From the NCBI GenBank assembly GCA_041398605.1, contig JAWKUK010000003.1:668151-732150 (forward strand): DNA of 64,000 nt, in the 5' to 3' direction. A program made the position numbers and the translations under genes. The DNA comes from JAWKUK01 sp041398605 (lineage in GTDB: Bacteria > Planctomycetota > UBA1135 > GCA-002686595). Of this stretch, positions 35,222 through 46,191 are shown in pieces; position 1 is the first letter of the stretch, and the number at the start of each line of letters is the position of its first letter. Below the pieces are notes generated by a model. It saw nothing but the letters and a program-made list of their open reading frames with translations. It was not told where the DNA came from and ran no database searches.

Positions 35222-36232
35222 TCAGACCTTGGGTCGCGCACGTAGATCGGGTGGCGCCCCGATGAGGCGCCCAACCGCCCACCCAAGGCGATGCAGCCAG
35301 CGCCCACGCGTTTCGAGCACGTCGATCGCGCGCCAGGCCTCGCGCCAGACCGTTCGGGCCCCCGCGGGCTTGGCTCCGCGCCGCGTGTGCGCTGCCCAGG
35401 CGCGCAAGAAACGCGCGCGATCCGCGCGGGACAGCGAGGCGCCATAGCGCTCCTCGCGGCGCCGTACGTGCCGCCACAAACGCGCGAGGTTCCGGTGCCG
35501 CGCTCCGCTCGCGAGGTCCGGCAAGAACCGCGACCCATCGAGGTCGAGGGCAAAGACCGTCGGCAGGGCCTGCGCTGGGTCGCCGACGACGAGCAGGTTC
35601 GCCGGCTGGAGGTCCGCGTGGTGGAACCCGACCTCATGCAGGCGGGCGACGAGGCGCCCCGCGGCGCGCGCGAGCCGCTGCGCGGCGCGCGGCGCGACCT
35701 CGCCGCGACGCAGCCGCCCAAGCCAATCGCCGAGGTCGCGGGTCAGGTCAGCGTCGCCGCCGAGCCGGACCGTGCCGAGCTGCAGTCGCCAGCCGATCGG
35801 TCCGCGCTGCGCGCGCGCGAACGCCGCGGTCGGCACGGGAATTCCGACCGCAGCGAGGCGCTCCATGAGGCCGAGCTCGACGAACGGGCGCCGCGGATCG
35901 AGGTAGGCCCGGACCATGCCCGGGAAGAGCCCGAGCGCGCGGCCCGCCAGCCCTCCGTGTGTGAAGTCACGGATGAGGACCGTTTGGCCGCCGGCGGCCA
36001 CCGTGCGCAACGGGACGCGCCCGCCGACGTCCGCGACGTCAAAGGTCCGCCGGTCGTCCGACGAGACGCCTGCGGCGCGCAGGGCCTCAGCCATGGAGGA
36101 GCGCAGCCAAACGACCCCGCGCTCGCTGCGCTGCTCCTCGAAGCCGAGGGGCAACGCACCGAGCGCGGGGCCAGGTCGCGCGGGCGCGGCGGCTGGGGCG
36201 CCGCCTGCCGTTCGATGTGTCTCTCGTGTCAC
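35222..36232 (-). CDS. Kdo-kinase-like (KdkA/WaaP family) lipopolysaccharide kinase
   Basis: 336 residues with a protein-kinase-like fold. The N-lobe motif RDFTHGGLAGRALG resembles the KdkA R-x-G-G-L motif. The catalytic loop is HHADLQPANLLV (Asp base and Asn) and the metal-binding Asp is in VFALDLDGSRF. KdkA phosphorylates Kdo of lipid A inner core at the cytoplasmic face; WaaP and InaA are relatives, so the exact sugar is uncertain. The GTG start at 36232 overlaps the kptA TGA (GTGA), showing coupling to the RNA 2'-phosphotransferase gene. Arg-rich ends suggest contact with membrane or acidic lipid. Confidence 0.75.
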   Translation of the reverse strand: MTRETHRTAGGAPAAAPARPGPALGALPLGFEEQRSERGVVWLRSSMAEALRAAGVSSDDRRTFDVADVGGRVPLRTVAAGGQTVLIRDFTHGGLAGRALGLFPGMVRAYLDPRRPFVELGLMERLAAVGIPVPTAAFARAQRGPIGWRLQLGTVRLGGDADLTRDLGDWLGRLRRGEVAPRAAQRLARAAGRLVARLHEVGFHHADLQPANLLVVGDPAQALPTVFALDLDGSRFLPDLASGARHRNLARLWRHVRRREERYGASLSRADRARFLRAWAAHTRRGAKPAGARTVWREAWRAIDVLETRGRWLHRLGWAVGRLIGAPPDLRARPKV

Positions 36233-37431
36233 AGAATGCCGGCGCCGAAGCCGCCCGGGCCCGAGGGGGCGCGGGGGTCTTCGGGTTCCCTGCGAGCGGG
36301 AGCGGGCTTCGAAGGCGCACGGTCGGAGCTTGACCGCCGCGGCTTCTCTTCCACGGGCGCGCCGTCGTCGATGCCGAGCCCGAATCCGCCGCTTGCACTT
36401 GCGGGCGCGCGTCGAGGCTCGTCGCGGCGCTGCGGACGCTCGTCGCGCGCCGGACGCTCGTCGCGCGCCGGACGCTCGTCGCGCGCCGGACGCTCGTCGC
36501 GTGCCGGGCGCTCGTCGCGCGCCGGGCGCTCGTCGCGCACCGGGCGCTCGTCGCGCCGCGGCCGATCGTCGAAGCGCGGGCGCTCGTCGCGGGCCGGGCG
36601 CTCTGCAGCCGCCGGACGCTCGTCACGCCGCGGCCGATCGTCAAAGCGCGGGCGCTCATCACGGGCCGGGCGCTCCGCCACCGCCGGGCGCTCGTCGCGC
36701 CGCGGTCGATCGTCGTAGCGCGGGCGCTCGCCGCCATGCGAGCGCTCGCTGGAGCCGCCACGCCCGCCGCGGTGGCCACCCTCGTCACGCCGACCACCCG
36801 AGCGGCCGCGGCTGTCGCGCGACCCGCGCGCATCCCGGGGACCACGATCATCGCGGGCGCCGCGCCGATCGATGCCGTCACGCTGGATCTCACCGACCTC
36901 GAGGAACTCCGCGGGCAGCTCTTCCGCGAGGAAGAGCGAACCACGGTCGTAGAAGTCGATGCCGTCTTCGTAGGCGTCGAGCGCGAACACAGTGATGACC
37001 GCGTACTCGCGCGCGGCGCGACGGCCGGCCTCTTGCGCGTCCTCGAAGGTCAGCGCCAGGTGCAGGAACGCGCGCCGTCCGCTGCGCAGACCGTGGGTCT
37101 CGGCCCGCGCCGCGTCGCGGCTGCCGACGCCGAGATAGAGGTGCTCCGGCGGCTCGCTCGGGTCACCCGGGTCGATCGGAAAGGAGTGACCATAGAGCGC
37201 GCGAATGCGCTGCCCCTTGATCTCGTAGCGCGTACGGTCGCCACCTTCGATGGCCTCCTGCACGTCTTGAGCGTCAATGGTGTCGCCGAGGCGCTCCTGC
37301 AGCGCCTGCACGACTTCGTCGAGGTCACCGTAGCCTTGTGGGTCGAGCTCGAGGTCGAACTCCTCCGGCTGGTGCCGCAGCATGTACGCGAGCGAACGCG
37401 TGATCCGTTCTGCGAGGGATTCGCTGTGCAT
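36229..37431 (-). CDS. kptA: RNA 2'-phosphotransferase (KptA/Tpt1 family) with long repetitive Arg-rich tail
   Basis: Residues 1-185 match the Tpt1/KptA family, which moves a 2'-phosphate from RNA to NAD+, making ADP-ribose 1'',2''-cyclic phosphate. Seen are SLAYMLRHQPEEFDLELDPQG, RYEIKGQRIRALYGHSF, PPEHLYLGV and FYDRGSLFLAEELP. The usual LYHGT motif reads LYLGVGS, so activity is not guaranteed. The tail (about 190-400) is built of ERPARD, ERPRFDDRPRRD and similar repeats, probably disordered and RNA-binding. ATG 37431 (MHSESLAERI) is chosen over TTG 37461. It overlaps the Kdo-kinase-like gene and follows the carboxylase gene by 26 bp. Confidence 0.86.
   Translation of the reverse strand: MHSESLAERITRSLAYMLRHQPEEFDLELDPQGYGDLDEVVQALQERLGDTIDAQDVQEAIEGGDRTRYEIKGQRIRALYGHSFPIDPGDPSEPPEHLYLGVGSRDAARAETHGLRSGRRAFLHLALTFEDAQEAGRRAAREYAVITVFALDAYEDGIDFYDRGSLFLAEELPAEFLEVGEIQRDGIDRRGARDDRGPRDARGSRDSRGRSGGRRDEGGHRGGRGGSSERSHGGERPRYDDRPRRDERPAVAERPARDERPRFDDRPRRDERPAAAERPARDERPRFDDRPRRDERPVRDERPARDERPARDERPARDERPARDERPARDERPQRRDEPRRAPASASGGFGLGIDDGAPVEEKPRRSSSDRAPSKPAPARREPEDPRAPSGPGGFGAGIL
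36421..36730 (-). repeat. 18-bp-period coding repeats in the kptA tail
   Basis: The segment is a chain of 18-bp units (gctcgtcgcgcgccggac type, plus-strand view), with a larger 108-bp period (ERPARD-ERPRFD-DRPRRD blocks). It encodes the Arg/Asp/Glu/Pro tail. The units near 36430-36540 are almost identical, which suggests recent expansion. Confidence 0.85.
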
Positions 37432-37457
37432 CGGTTCAATGTCCCGCGAGGGGTGCG

Positions 37458-39044
<1,587 letters not shown>

Positions 39045-39079
39045 GATGAGTCGAGGGCCGGGTGGACCGGCGTGGTGGC

Positions 39080-39604
39080 TCAGCCGTGCGATGGATCCTC
39101 GACGAGCTCCATGAGGACGCCGCCGGTGGACTTCGGATGGACGAATGCGATGCGCGTGCCGTGCGCGCCAGGGCGCGGCGCGGCGTCGATCAGCCGTACG
39201 CCGGCGGCCGCCAGGGAGGTCAGCGCCGCAGCGACGTCGTCGACGCGCCAGGCGAGGTGGTGCAGGCCGCCGCCCGTCTTGGCGAGGAACTTGTGGACGG
39301 GCGAGTCGGGCCCGGCGGGCTCGACGAGCTCGACGCGCTGGGACCCCGCGAAGAGGACGAGCACGTTCACGCGCTGGTCCGCGACATGTTCGACGCCGTC
39401 CGCCCCGTCCGGGTGAGCGCTGCCCGCCCCTCGGGCTCGGGCGCCGCCGCGCTCGGCCACCGAGAGCCCGAGCGCCCCCTCCCAAGTCCGCCGCGCCTCA
39501 GCGATCGAGGGCACGACGATCGCGACGTGGTGGAGCCCGCGCACAACGCCGGCCAGCGCGTCGGGGGCGCTGGGGGCTGCTTCAGGGGCGCGCGGGTCGT
39601 GCAT
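39080..39604 (-). CDS. mce: Methylmalonyl-CoA epimerase
   Basis: This vicinal oxygen chelate enzyme interconverts (R)- and (S)-methylmalonyl-CoA in the propionate pathway. 174 residues from ATG 39604. The metal ligands are visible as H26 (LHHVAIVVPS), the central His in GGGLHHLAWRVDD and the C-terminal Glu in VLMELVED. A Gly/Ala/Asp-rich insert follows the first beta-alpha unit (RGGARARGAGSAHPDGADGV). An upstream start at 39781 would add 59 non-homologous residues. First gene of the unit with the carboxylase, kptA and the Kdo-kinase-like gene. Confidence 0.92.
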   Translation of the reverse strand: MHDPRAPEAAPSAPDALAGVVRGLHHVAIVVPSIAEARRTWEGALGLSVAERGGARARGAGSAHPDGADGVEHVADQRVNVLVLFAGSQRVELVEPAGPDSPVHKFLAKTGGGLHHLAWRVDDVAAALTSLAAAGVRLIDAAPRPGAHGTRIAFVHPKSTGGVLMELVEDPSHG

Positions 39605-39795
39605 GAGTCGCTCGAGAACGGAGTGAGGGGCGGCGAGGGGCGCGGGCCCCCACGGCGGGGAGCCCTCCACCGTGCCGCCGGTGAGGTGAAGAGGATACGC
39701 GCGGGGAGGTTTCGCCGGAAAGCCCGATGCGCGCGAAGGAATCCGGCGCACGGGCGCTATGGCTCCGTGTCGCCCCCACACGCTCGCTCTGCTCG

Positions 39796-42700
39796 ATGAA
39801 TCGCACCCTCCCGCTGGTCGCCCTGAGCGTCCTCGTCGCCGCTATCGCCGCCTTCCTGCTCCTGGACCCCGCGCCGCATGGCCCTGGTCCAGGCGGGGCC
39901 CTCGCCGTGACGCATAAAGGCCCGCTCGGCGCCGCGGCCGCAGACAGCGCGCAGCTCGCAGAGGTCTCGAGCGCGGCCGGACCTGCCCGCGCCGAAGCGC
40001 CCAGAGCGGCGCCCTCGGATGGGACCCTCGCTGGCGCGCTGGCCGCGGAGGGCCGGCCGGCGGGGTCTGTCGAGGTGCTCGTCCAGGTCGCGGCGCCCGC
40101 CGGCACGCCTGACGACGAGGCGGTCGAGGTGCTGGCGCTCGCGAGCGACATGGGGCTCGGGCGGGTCCTCGGCGCCGTCGACCTCGAGGAGCCGGAGGAC
40201 CGTCTGCGAGAGCAACGCATCTTCCAGGACCTGACGCCCGACGCCGACCGGCTCGAGTTCCAGCGCGCAGCGGTCCTCGCACGGGCCGAGGCCACGCGCG
40301 GACCGGATGGCCAGTTCACGGCGCGCCTGACCCTCGAGCGCGGACGGGCGACTTGGTTGCACGCCGTCGGGACGCACCTCCGTACGCCGCAGTCACAGGC
40401 GCTCGACTGGGCCCTGGTCCCCGAGCCGCAGCGCTTGTCGCCGCAGCTCGGCGGCGCGCTGGAGTTCACGCTCGTCGCAGGCGAGACCGGTGTGGATGTC
40501 GGCCACCAGCGGGTCCGGCTCAAGCGCGCCAACGAGGACGAGCTCAGTGCCGCGGCCGCGCCGGGCGACCGCGTCCGACAGGTGCGGCGCACAGACGGCG
40601 GAGGGCGCGTGCGCTTCCGCGCGCTGCCGACGGACACGAGCCTTGAGCTCGTCGTCTTGCCTGAGCTCGCAGCGCCCGCGAAGGAGGTCATCGCGGCCAT
40701 GAAGCCCGGCGAGACGCGGACCTTTGCGCTGACGCTGCAAGCCGGCGCGAGCGCGAGCGGGGTGGTGCTCACCCCAGCCGGGGCGGCCGCAAGCGGCGCG
40801 AAGGTCATCGCCTTCAAACGCGGGACGATGTTCGGCTTCGACGACCAGATCCTGCGCGAGACCGAGGCGGACGCCGCCGGCCGGTTCACGCTCGTCGGGC
40901 TGCCGGCGCTGCCCCAGGGCAAGCTCGCCGCCCGCGCCGAACACGCGGGCTGGCTCCAATCCGAGGCCGCGCCCCTGGACGTCGGGCGCGCCGGGGCCGT
41001 CGCCGGCCTCACGCTCACCTTGCGCGAGGGCCGCGCGATCTCCGGCCAGCTGCGCTTCGCCGACGGGCGCCCCGCCGCCGGCGTGACGATCGAGGCGAAC
41101 TTCGACGCCGCGTTCATGCAGGGGCCGAAGGCGCTCGGATTCATGACGGGGCACAGCGGGCGCGGGACCAGCGGCGCGGACGGCGCCTTCACGGTGGCAG
41201 GGCTCGGCGCAGGCCCGTTTGTGCTCACCGCCGAAGCGCCGCACCCGACCGACCCCGACGGCGCCCCCTGGCGCGTGCGCCGGGACAACACGTCGCCGGA
41301 CGTCGAAGCGCTGGTCCTGACGCTGCAACCAGCGCTGGTCCTATCGGGCCAAGTCGTCGACGACGAGGGCGCGCCGGTCGGCGGCGTCGAGGTGATCGCC
41401 GTACGGACCACGGAGGGCGCCCTCGGCAAGTTCGACCAATCGCGCTACACAGGCCGCGCCGCCCCGGACACCGGTCAGTTCCGCTGCGAGGGCCTGCTCT
41501 CGGGCACCTACGAGGTCCTGGTGCGCTGTGCGAGCCACGTCACCCTCGAGCCCGTCGAGGTCACGCTCCCCGCCGCGCCCGGCGACCCCGACGTGGCCGC
41601 GCTGGTCGTCATCGCGCACCGGACGGCGACCGTGCGAGGGCTCGTGCAGGCGCCCAGCGGCGGCGTCGTCGCAGGCGCGCGCATCACCGTGGAGACGGGC
41701 CAACCCGAGTGGAGCGCCGTGTTCTCGAAGCGCGGCGCGGGCGCAGAAGCGATCAGCGACGACACGGGCGCCTTCGAGCTGCTCGGGGTGCCGCCTGGCG
41801 ACAGCGCGCTGTTCGCGAAGTCCGAGGACTGGGCGCGCAGCGCTGGTGAGCCGCTCACGCTCGCTCCAGGGGAGCTGCGCGAAGGGTTCATCCTCACGCT
41901 GTCGAACGGCGGCACGCTGACGGGCGATGTGTTCGACGACGAAGGCCGCCCTGCCGCCGGTCGTCGCATCGTCGTGCAGCGTGGCGACGCCAGCGGGCAG
42001 CGGATCCGGACGTCGGACGGAGAGGGGCGCTTCGAGATCGAGCACCTGGAGCCAGGCCGCTATCAGGTGATCGCGCTCGACCTCGAGCGGATGGGCGCGG
42101 CTGGCGCGACCTCCAGCGGTGAGGGCGCCGACGTGGCCGGCTTCATGCAAGCCATGCGCATGGCCTCCGCGGACGTCGTCGACGGCGAGGAGGTCCACGT
42201 CGTGCTCGGCGCGCCGCCGGCCAACCCCGTCCGCGTATCGGGCACGGTGACCCAAGCGAAGCGCGGCCTCGCCGGCGTCGTAGTGACGTTCCTGCCCGCT
42301 GGTCCGAAGCTCTACGAACGCATGAAGGTCGCGGCGACGAACGCCGACGGCGACTATGAGCTCGTGCTCGACGAGCCAGGCGACTACGTCGTCGCGGTCC
42401 AGCGTCAGATCGGCGGCGTCGGCCAACAGGCGACGACAGAGTTCCGCGCGCTCGTGCCGGAAGGCGCGGAGAGCCGCCACGACTTCGAGCTCCCCGGCGG
42501 GCGCATCGCGGGCCGCGTCGTGGACGCACACGGGCACCCCGCGGCCGGGGCGCGCGTCTCACTCGCGACGGCAGGCGGCATCCGCACCGACCAATTGATG
42601 GGCGGCAACAGCGCCGAGATCAGCGCGCAGCAAGACGGCACATTTGTGTTGGAGGGGCTGCGCGCAGGCAGCTATCGGATCGCCGCAGGGGGCGGCGCGT

Positions 42701-43350
42701 TCTTCGGGACCGGCGGCGCCGAGTTCGGGCGCGTCGTGCGCGGCGGCCTCGACCTCAAGGAGAACGAGGCCATCGACGGGCTCGAGCTGAGGCTCCCCGA
42801 GCCAGGAGAGCTCGAGGTCACGGTCCGCGGCGCAGACGGGACGCCGCGCACCGGCGTCACCGTGTTCGTACGGAACGAAGAGGGCGCGGCGCTCGATCCC
42901 ATCTCGCTCAGGCAGACGGGCGAGGGCGGCCGCGTCGTCGTGACGGGGCTCGCCCCGGGCCGTTACACCGTGTCCGCGCGGAGCAAGAGCGAGGCTGCGA
43001 GCGACGGTCCGGAAGTGATCGTGAAGGCAGGCGAGCGCGCGACGGCGGCCCTCACGCTCGAACCCGGCACGGTCGTCCGCATCCGACTCGAGCTCCGTGG
43101 CGACGGCGAGGTCCCGCCTGGCACGATCCGCGTCCTGGACGAGCGCGGTCGGGAGGTGTCCGGGATGTTCGGCATGACGGACCTGCAGGACCTGTATCTC
43201 GACGGCGCGTACTCGCGGACCGAGCACCGCCTCGGCCCGCTCGCGCCCGGCCGCTACACGATCAGCGCGCGCTCCGGCGAGCTGAGCGGCGAGCGGCGCG
43301 TGACGTTGCGCGGCGAGCCCGAACGCTCGATCAGCGTGTCGCTCCGCTGA
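39796..43350 (+). CDS. Very large membrane-anchored carboxypeptidase-regulatory-like repeat protein
   Basis: 1184 residues. A single hydrophobic segment (MNRTLPLVALSVLVAAIAAFLLL) anchors it with nearly the whole protein outside. After an Ala/Pro-rich linker there are roughly ten transthyretin-like units, marked by repeated patterns such as LSGQVVDDEGAPVGGVEV, RGLVQAPSGGVVAGARI, GRVVDAHGHPAAGARVSL and ending FTVAGLGAGPFVL or FVLEGLRAGSYRI. There are no catalytic residues. It is a paralogue in style of the 861-residue protein at 9473-12058; its job is unknown. ATG 39796 is preferred to 39727 because the signal anchor begins there. It diverges from the epimerase gene. Confidence 0.83.
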   Translation: MNRTLPLVALSVLVAAIAAFLLLDPAPHGPGPGGALAVTHKGPLGAAAADSAQLAEVSSAAGPARAEAPRAAPSDGTLAGALAAEGRPAGSVEVLVQVAAPAGTPDDEAVEVLALASDMGLGRVLGAVDLEEPEDRLREQRIFQDLTPDADRLEFQRAAVLARAEATRGPDGQFTARLTLERGRATWLHAVGTHLRTPQSQALDWALVPEPQRLSPQLGGALEFTLVAGETGVDVGHQRVRLKRANEDELSAAAAPGDRVRQVRRTDGGGRVRFRALPTDTSLELVVLPELAAPAKEVIAAMKPGETRTFALTLQAGASASGVVLTPAGAAASGAKVIAFKRGTMFGFDDQILRETEADAAGRFTLVGLPALPQGKLAARAEHAGWLQSEAAPLDVGRAGAVAGLTLTLREGRAISGQLRFADGRPAAGVTIEANFDAAFMQGPKALGFMTGHSGRGTSGADGAFTVAGLGAGPFVLTAEAPHPTDPDGAPWRVRRDNTSPDVEALVLTLQPALVLSGQVVDDEGAPVGGVEVIAVRTTEGALGKFDQSRYTGRAAPDTGQFRCEGLLSGTYEVLVRCASHVTLEPVEVTLPAAPGDPDVAALVVIAHRTATVRGLVQAPSGGVVAGARITVETGQPEWSAVFSKRGAGAEAISDDTGAFELLGVPPGDSALFAKSEDWARSAGEPLTLAPGELREGFILTLSNGGTLTGDVFDDEGRPAAGRRIVVQRGDASGQRIRTSDGEGRFEIEHLEPGRYQVIALDLERMGAAGATSSGEGADVAGFMQAMRMASADVVDGEEVHVVLGAPPANPVRVSGTVTQAKRGLAGVVVTFLPAGPKLYERMKVAATNADGDYELVLDEPGDYVVAVQRQIGGVGQQATTEFRALVPEGAESRHDFELPGGRIAGRVVDAHGHPAAGARVSLATAGGIRTDQLMGGNSAEISAQQDGTFVLEGLRAGSYRIAAGGGAFFGTGGAEFGRVVRGGLDLKENEAIDGLELRLPEPGELEVTVRGADGTPRTGVTVFVRNEEGAALDPISLRQTGEGGRVVVTGLAPGRYTVSARSKSEAASDGPEVIVKAGERATAALTLEPGTVVRIRLELRGDGEVPPGTIRVLDERGREVSGMFGMTDLQDLYLDGAYSRTEHRLGPLAPGRYTISARSGELSGERRVTLRGEPERSISVSLR

Positions 43351-43351
43351 C

Positions 43352-43405
43352 CCCGCGCTCGCGGACGCGGGAGTGAGCCCGAGCCCGAACTCGCAGATTT
43401 GCGAG
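43352..43405. terminator. Two hairpins between convergent genes
   Basis: CCCGCG (43352-43357) pairs with CGCGGG (43366-43371), and CTCGCA (43390-43395) pairs with TGCGAG (43400-43405) around a 4-nt loop. Both fit in the 60-bp gap between stops of a plus- and a minus-strand gene and probably end transcription from either side. Confidence 0.45.
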
Positions 43406-43410
43406 GCGAG

Positions 43411-44325
43411 TCAGTCCGCGGCCGCGGCGAGGTCCTCGAGCCATCGAGCGAGGTCCTCGCGCAACCACCCGCCGGGCGCGGCCGCGAGCCAGCCCGTGTG
43501 ATCGAGGTCGCGCTCGAGGAGCTGCGCACGCTCGCCGAGCGCGTCCACGAAGCGGCGAGTCTCGACCGCAGGCGCGCGGGTGTCTCGGAGCCCCGAGAGG
43601 AGGAGCACCTGACCAGCGAGCGCGGGCGCGCTGCGATACGGAGCGATCCGCTCGACGTCGCCGATGAACAGCCACGCAGTGAGGCCGAGCCCCGTCGCTG
43701 CGACCTGGCCGAGCGGCCAAGGCAGCTCGTGTGTCGTCCGCGCGCGGACCGCCGCGCCGAGGTCGACGTAGGGCGCTTCGAGGACGTGACCCAAGATCCG
43801 CGCGCGGGCCTCCGGGCTGTGTTCGGTGGCCGCGAGGCACGCCGCGGCCGCGCCGAGCGAGACACCGTGCACCAGCACGGGGCCTGCGCGCCGCGACGCA
43901 GCCCATTCGACGGCCGCAACGACGTCCAGGCGCGCGCTCCAGCCGACGTCGTTGCGCGCGCCCTCGGCCGCTCCATGCCCGCGCAGCGTGACCGCGAGCG
44001 AGGCGTAACGGAGCTCCGCCCAGAGTCGCGCGGCGCCGAGCATCGATGCCGCCGAGCCCCCGTTCGGGTGCAGCAACACGACCGTCCCGCGCGCACCGTC
44101 GACGTCGAACGCCCAACCGGGCACTTGCGCGCCGTCGCGCGCAACGAGCGTGAGGTCCTCAGTCCGTGCAAAGTCGACGCTCGGCGCCGCTCCCGCAGGA
44201 GCGCCGGTATGCCGCGTGAGTCGCTCGGCGACGACGATGGAGCTCCCGAGCCAGCCGAGCACCAGAAGCGCGGCCAGCGAGAGCGCGCGTACGCGCCTGG
44301 AGCGGACCCGCGTCGACTTCGGCAT
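43411..44325 (-). CDS. Membrane-anchored alpha/beta hydrolase
   Basis: 304 residues. A hydrophobic segment (about 13-33) is a signal anchor. The fold markers are LLHPNGGSAASM (oxyanion region), LRGHGAAEG, the nucleophile elbow GVSLG, the acid Asp in LLSGLRDTRAP and the His in DLDHTGW, giving a complete Ser-His-Asp triad. This resembles the BEM46/ABHD13-type exported hydrolases, whose substrates are mostly unknown. ATG 44325. It converges on the giant repeat protein and diverges from the secreted protein at 44495. Confidence 0.85.
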   Translation of the reverse strand: MPKSTRVRSRRVRALSLAALLVLGWLGSSIVVAERLTRHTGAPAGAAPSVDFARTEDLTLVARDGAQVPGWAFDVDGARGTVVLLHPNGGSAASMLGAARLWAELRYASLAVTLRGHGAAEGARNDVGWSARLDVVAAVEWAASRRAGPVLVHGVSLGAAAACLAATEHSPEARARILGHVLEAPYVDLGAAVRARTTHELPWPLGQVAATGLGLTAWLFIGDVERIAPYRSAPALAGQVLLLSGLRDTRAPAVETRRFVDALGERAQLLERDLDHTGWLAAAPGGWLREDLARWLEDLAAAAD

Positions 44326-44494
44326 CTCTCTGCCTCAGTGTAGACCGGAGCCATGTATTTGGGATGGCGAGCGTGGAGGCCTGTCCGCTGCCCCGAAATG
44401 GCGATCCGCAGAGCATGGATTTCTCGCGACTTGGATGGCAGGCAAGCGCGCACCCCCTCGCATGTCATGCTGAACCCGAACCGGAGCCCGCCCC

Positions 44495-46108
44495 ATGAGA
44501 CCTATCCACGTCCTCGCAAGCGTCGCGATCGCCGCCACCGCCAGCGTGGCCACCGCGAACCTGGCCCTCGCCGGGCTGTCGCCCGGTGAGCCCAGCACGC
44601 CGTCCGCGACCGAAGTGTCCCGCCCCTGGGATGATCCGGTCCTGGCCTACTTCAGCGGCGACGGCCTGGCCGTCAGCGTGACGAGGATCAACGAGGAGAC
44701 GGGCGAGTACGCCGGGTCACTCACGCTCGGGGGCGGAGCGCCGATGCCGTTCACGCTCGAGATCACGCTCGACTCGCGCGACCGCCAGGTCGGCAAGGGC
44801 GAGGTCGTGACCGCCGAGGGCGCGGTGGCGCTGACCACGAAGGAGCGCCTGGGCGACAAGGTGCTCGTGCGCTTCGGCGGACGGAGCTACACGGTGCTGC
44901 CGGGGGCGGCGCCGCAAGGGACCGGGGGCGCGGGGAAGCCGTCGCGCGAGGAGGCTTCGAGGTCCGCCCCGGCCACCACGGCCGCAGCGCTCGCCAACGG
45001 CGGTCCGATCGTGCTCTCGCAGCACACGTTCAAGGACGCTGGCATGGGCGGGATGGCCTCGCACAAGGTGCTCGTGCCGAAGGGCTGGAAGCCCGAAGGC
45101 GGCGCGTTCTGGGCCGCGCAGAGCTACTTCAACGTGCTCCCGAGCCAGGACATCAAGGTCACGTCGCCGGAAGGCGTCTCCGTCCACATCGAGCCGAGCC
45201 TCGTCGCGAAGGACTTCATCCCCGGCGGCCCGTACGCGGTGCCGCGTCCGCGGCAGGGTGTCTCCGACGGCGGCTACCCCGTCCTTTACCTGCCGAACGA
45301 CCTCAACGGCTGGAAGCGGTGGTTCGAGCGCGAGCTCATCCCGCAGAACATAAAGGGCAGCACGAACGTCAAGGTCGTGAACCTCGTGGTGATCCCCGAG
45401 CTCACCTACGCCCTCGGACAGGCCTGCGCCCCCCTCGTCCAGTTGGCCGAGATGCAGAACCGCAGCTCCTTTGGTATGGGCGCCCGCAACACCGTCGATT
45501 GGTACGTCCTCGGCCTCGAGAGCACCTACCGCGTGGGCGGTAAGGAGTTCGAGGAGCTCCGGGTCCTAGCGGTGACGTGCCTGTTCATGGACTCGGAGCT
45601 CCTTGGGCGCCAGACCGTGTGGACCATCGAGCGCGCGCTCACCTTCACCGCGCCGAAGGGGCAGCTCGAGGCGAACATGCCGGTGCTCAAAGCGGTCGCG
45701 GACTCCGTGCAGATGACACCCGAGTGGTTCATGATGCGCGCGGAGCACGAGGCGACGCTGTTCAAAATCCAGCGCGAGGTGGCGGCTGACAACATGCGCG
45801 CGGCCCAGAAGCGCTCGGAGATCATCGCCCAGTCGGGGCGCGACCTGAACGAGATCATCACGGGCGGCTACAAGGCTCGCGAGGCGATCTCGGACCGCAC
45901 GCACGAGAAGGTGATCCAGTCCATCCGCGGCACGGAAGAGTACGTGGTGCCCGGCGGGACGGAGTACGTGCAGCTCCCCGATGGCTACCGCAACGTCTTC
46001 GGGAACGGCTTGGGCGACTACCTGCTGACGAACGACGAGTTCTTCCAGCCGGGGACGGAGCCCGCGCTGAACGGCCAGGAGTGGACCCGCATGGGCGTGC
46101 GCCGGTAG
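44495..46108 (+). CDS. Secreted protein of unknown function
   Basis: 537 residues with a signal peptide (MRPIHVLASVAIAATASVATANLALA). A GGAG site eight bases before ATG 44495 supports the start. An N-terminal beta domain (about 45-125) is followed by an Ala/Thr linker. A larger C-terminal domain contains FKDAGMGGMASHKVLVPKGW, FWAAQSYFNVLPSQDIKV and a helical stretch near 400-460 (EWFMMRAEHEATLFKIQREV). I do not recognise the family. The helical region and the C-terminal YVQLPDGYRNVFGNGLGDYLL suggest a conserved planctomycete-specific protein; no catalytic triad is evident. By eye its codon usage matches its neighbours. Confidence 0.78.
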   Translation: MRPIHVLASVAIAATASVATANLALAGLSPGEPSTPSATEVSRPWDDPVLAYFSGDGLAVSVTRINEETGEYAGSLTLGGGAPMPFTLEITLDSRDRQVGKGEVVTAEGAVALTTKERLGDKVLVRFGGRSYTVLPGAAPQGTGGAGKPSREEASRSAPATTAAALANGGPIVLSQHTFKDAGMGGMASHKVLVPKGWKPEGGAFWAAQSYFNVLPSQDIKVTSPEGVSVHIEPSLVAKDFIPGGPYAVPRPRQGVSDGGYPVLYLPNDLNGWKRWFERELIPQNIKGSTNVKVVNLVVIPELTYALGQACAPLVQLAEMQNRSSFGMGARNTVDWYVLGLESTYRVGGKEFEELRVLAVTCLFMDSELLGRQTVWTIERALTFTAPKGQLEANMPVLKAVADSVQMTPEWFMMRAEHEATLFKIQREVAADNMRAAQKRSEIIAQSGRDLNEIITGGYKAREAISDRTHEKVIQSIRGTEEYVVPGGTEYVQLPDGYRNVFGNGLGDYLLTNDEFFQPGTEPALNGQEWTRMGVRR

Positions 46109-46191
46109 GACCTCGCCTCTGAGCTGGCGCTCACTCCCACGGCGCTCGCTGCCGACGTCATCGTCACGATCGACGGCAGCGTGCGCAACGT

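Noticed and set aside
36229..37431. Mobile-element or R-body-like repeat origin for the Arg/Asp repeats
   Set aside because: The repeats continue the KptA frame to its stop, and no inverted repeats or transposase are nearby.
39605..39781. Longer methylmalonyl-CoA epimerase with about 59 extra N-terminal residues
   Set aside because: The extra part is Pro/Arg-rich with no homology; ATG 39604 starts just before the domain and leaves room for divergent promoters.
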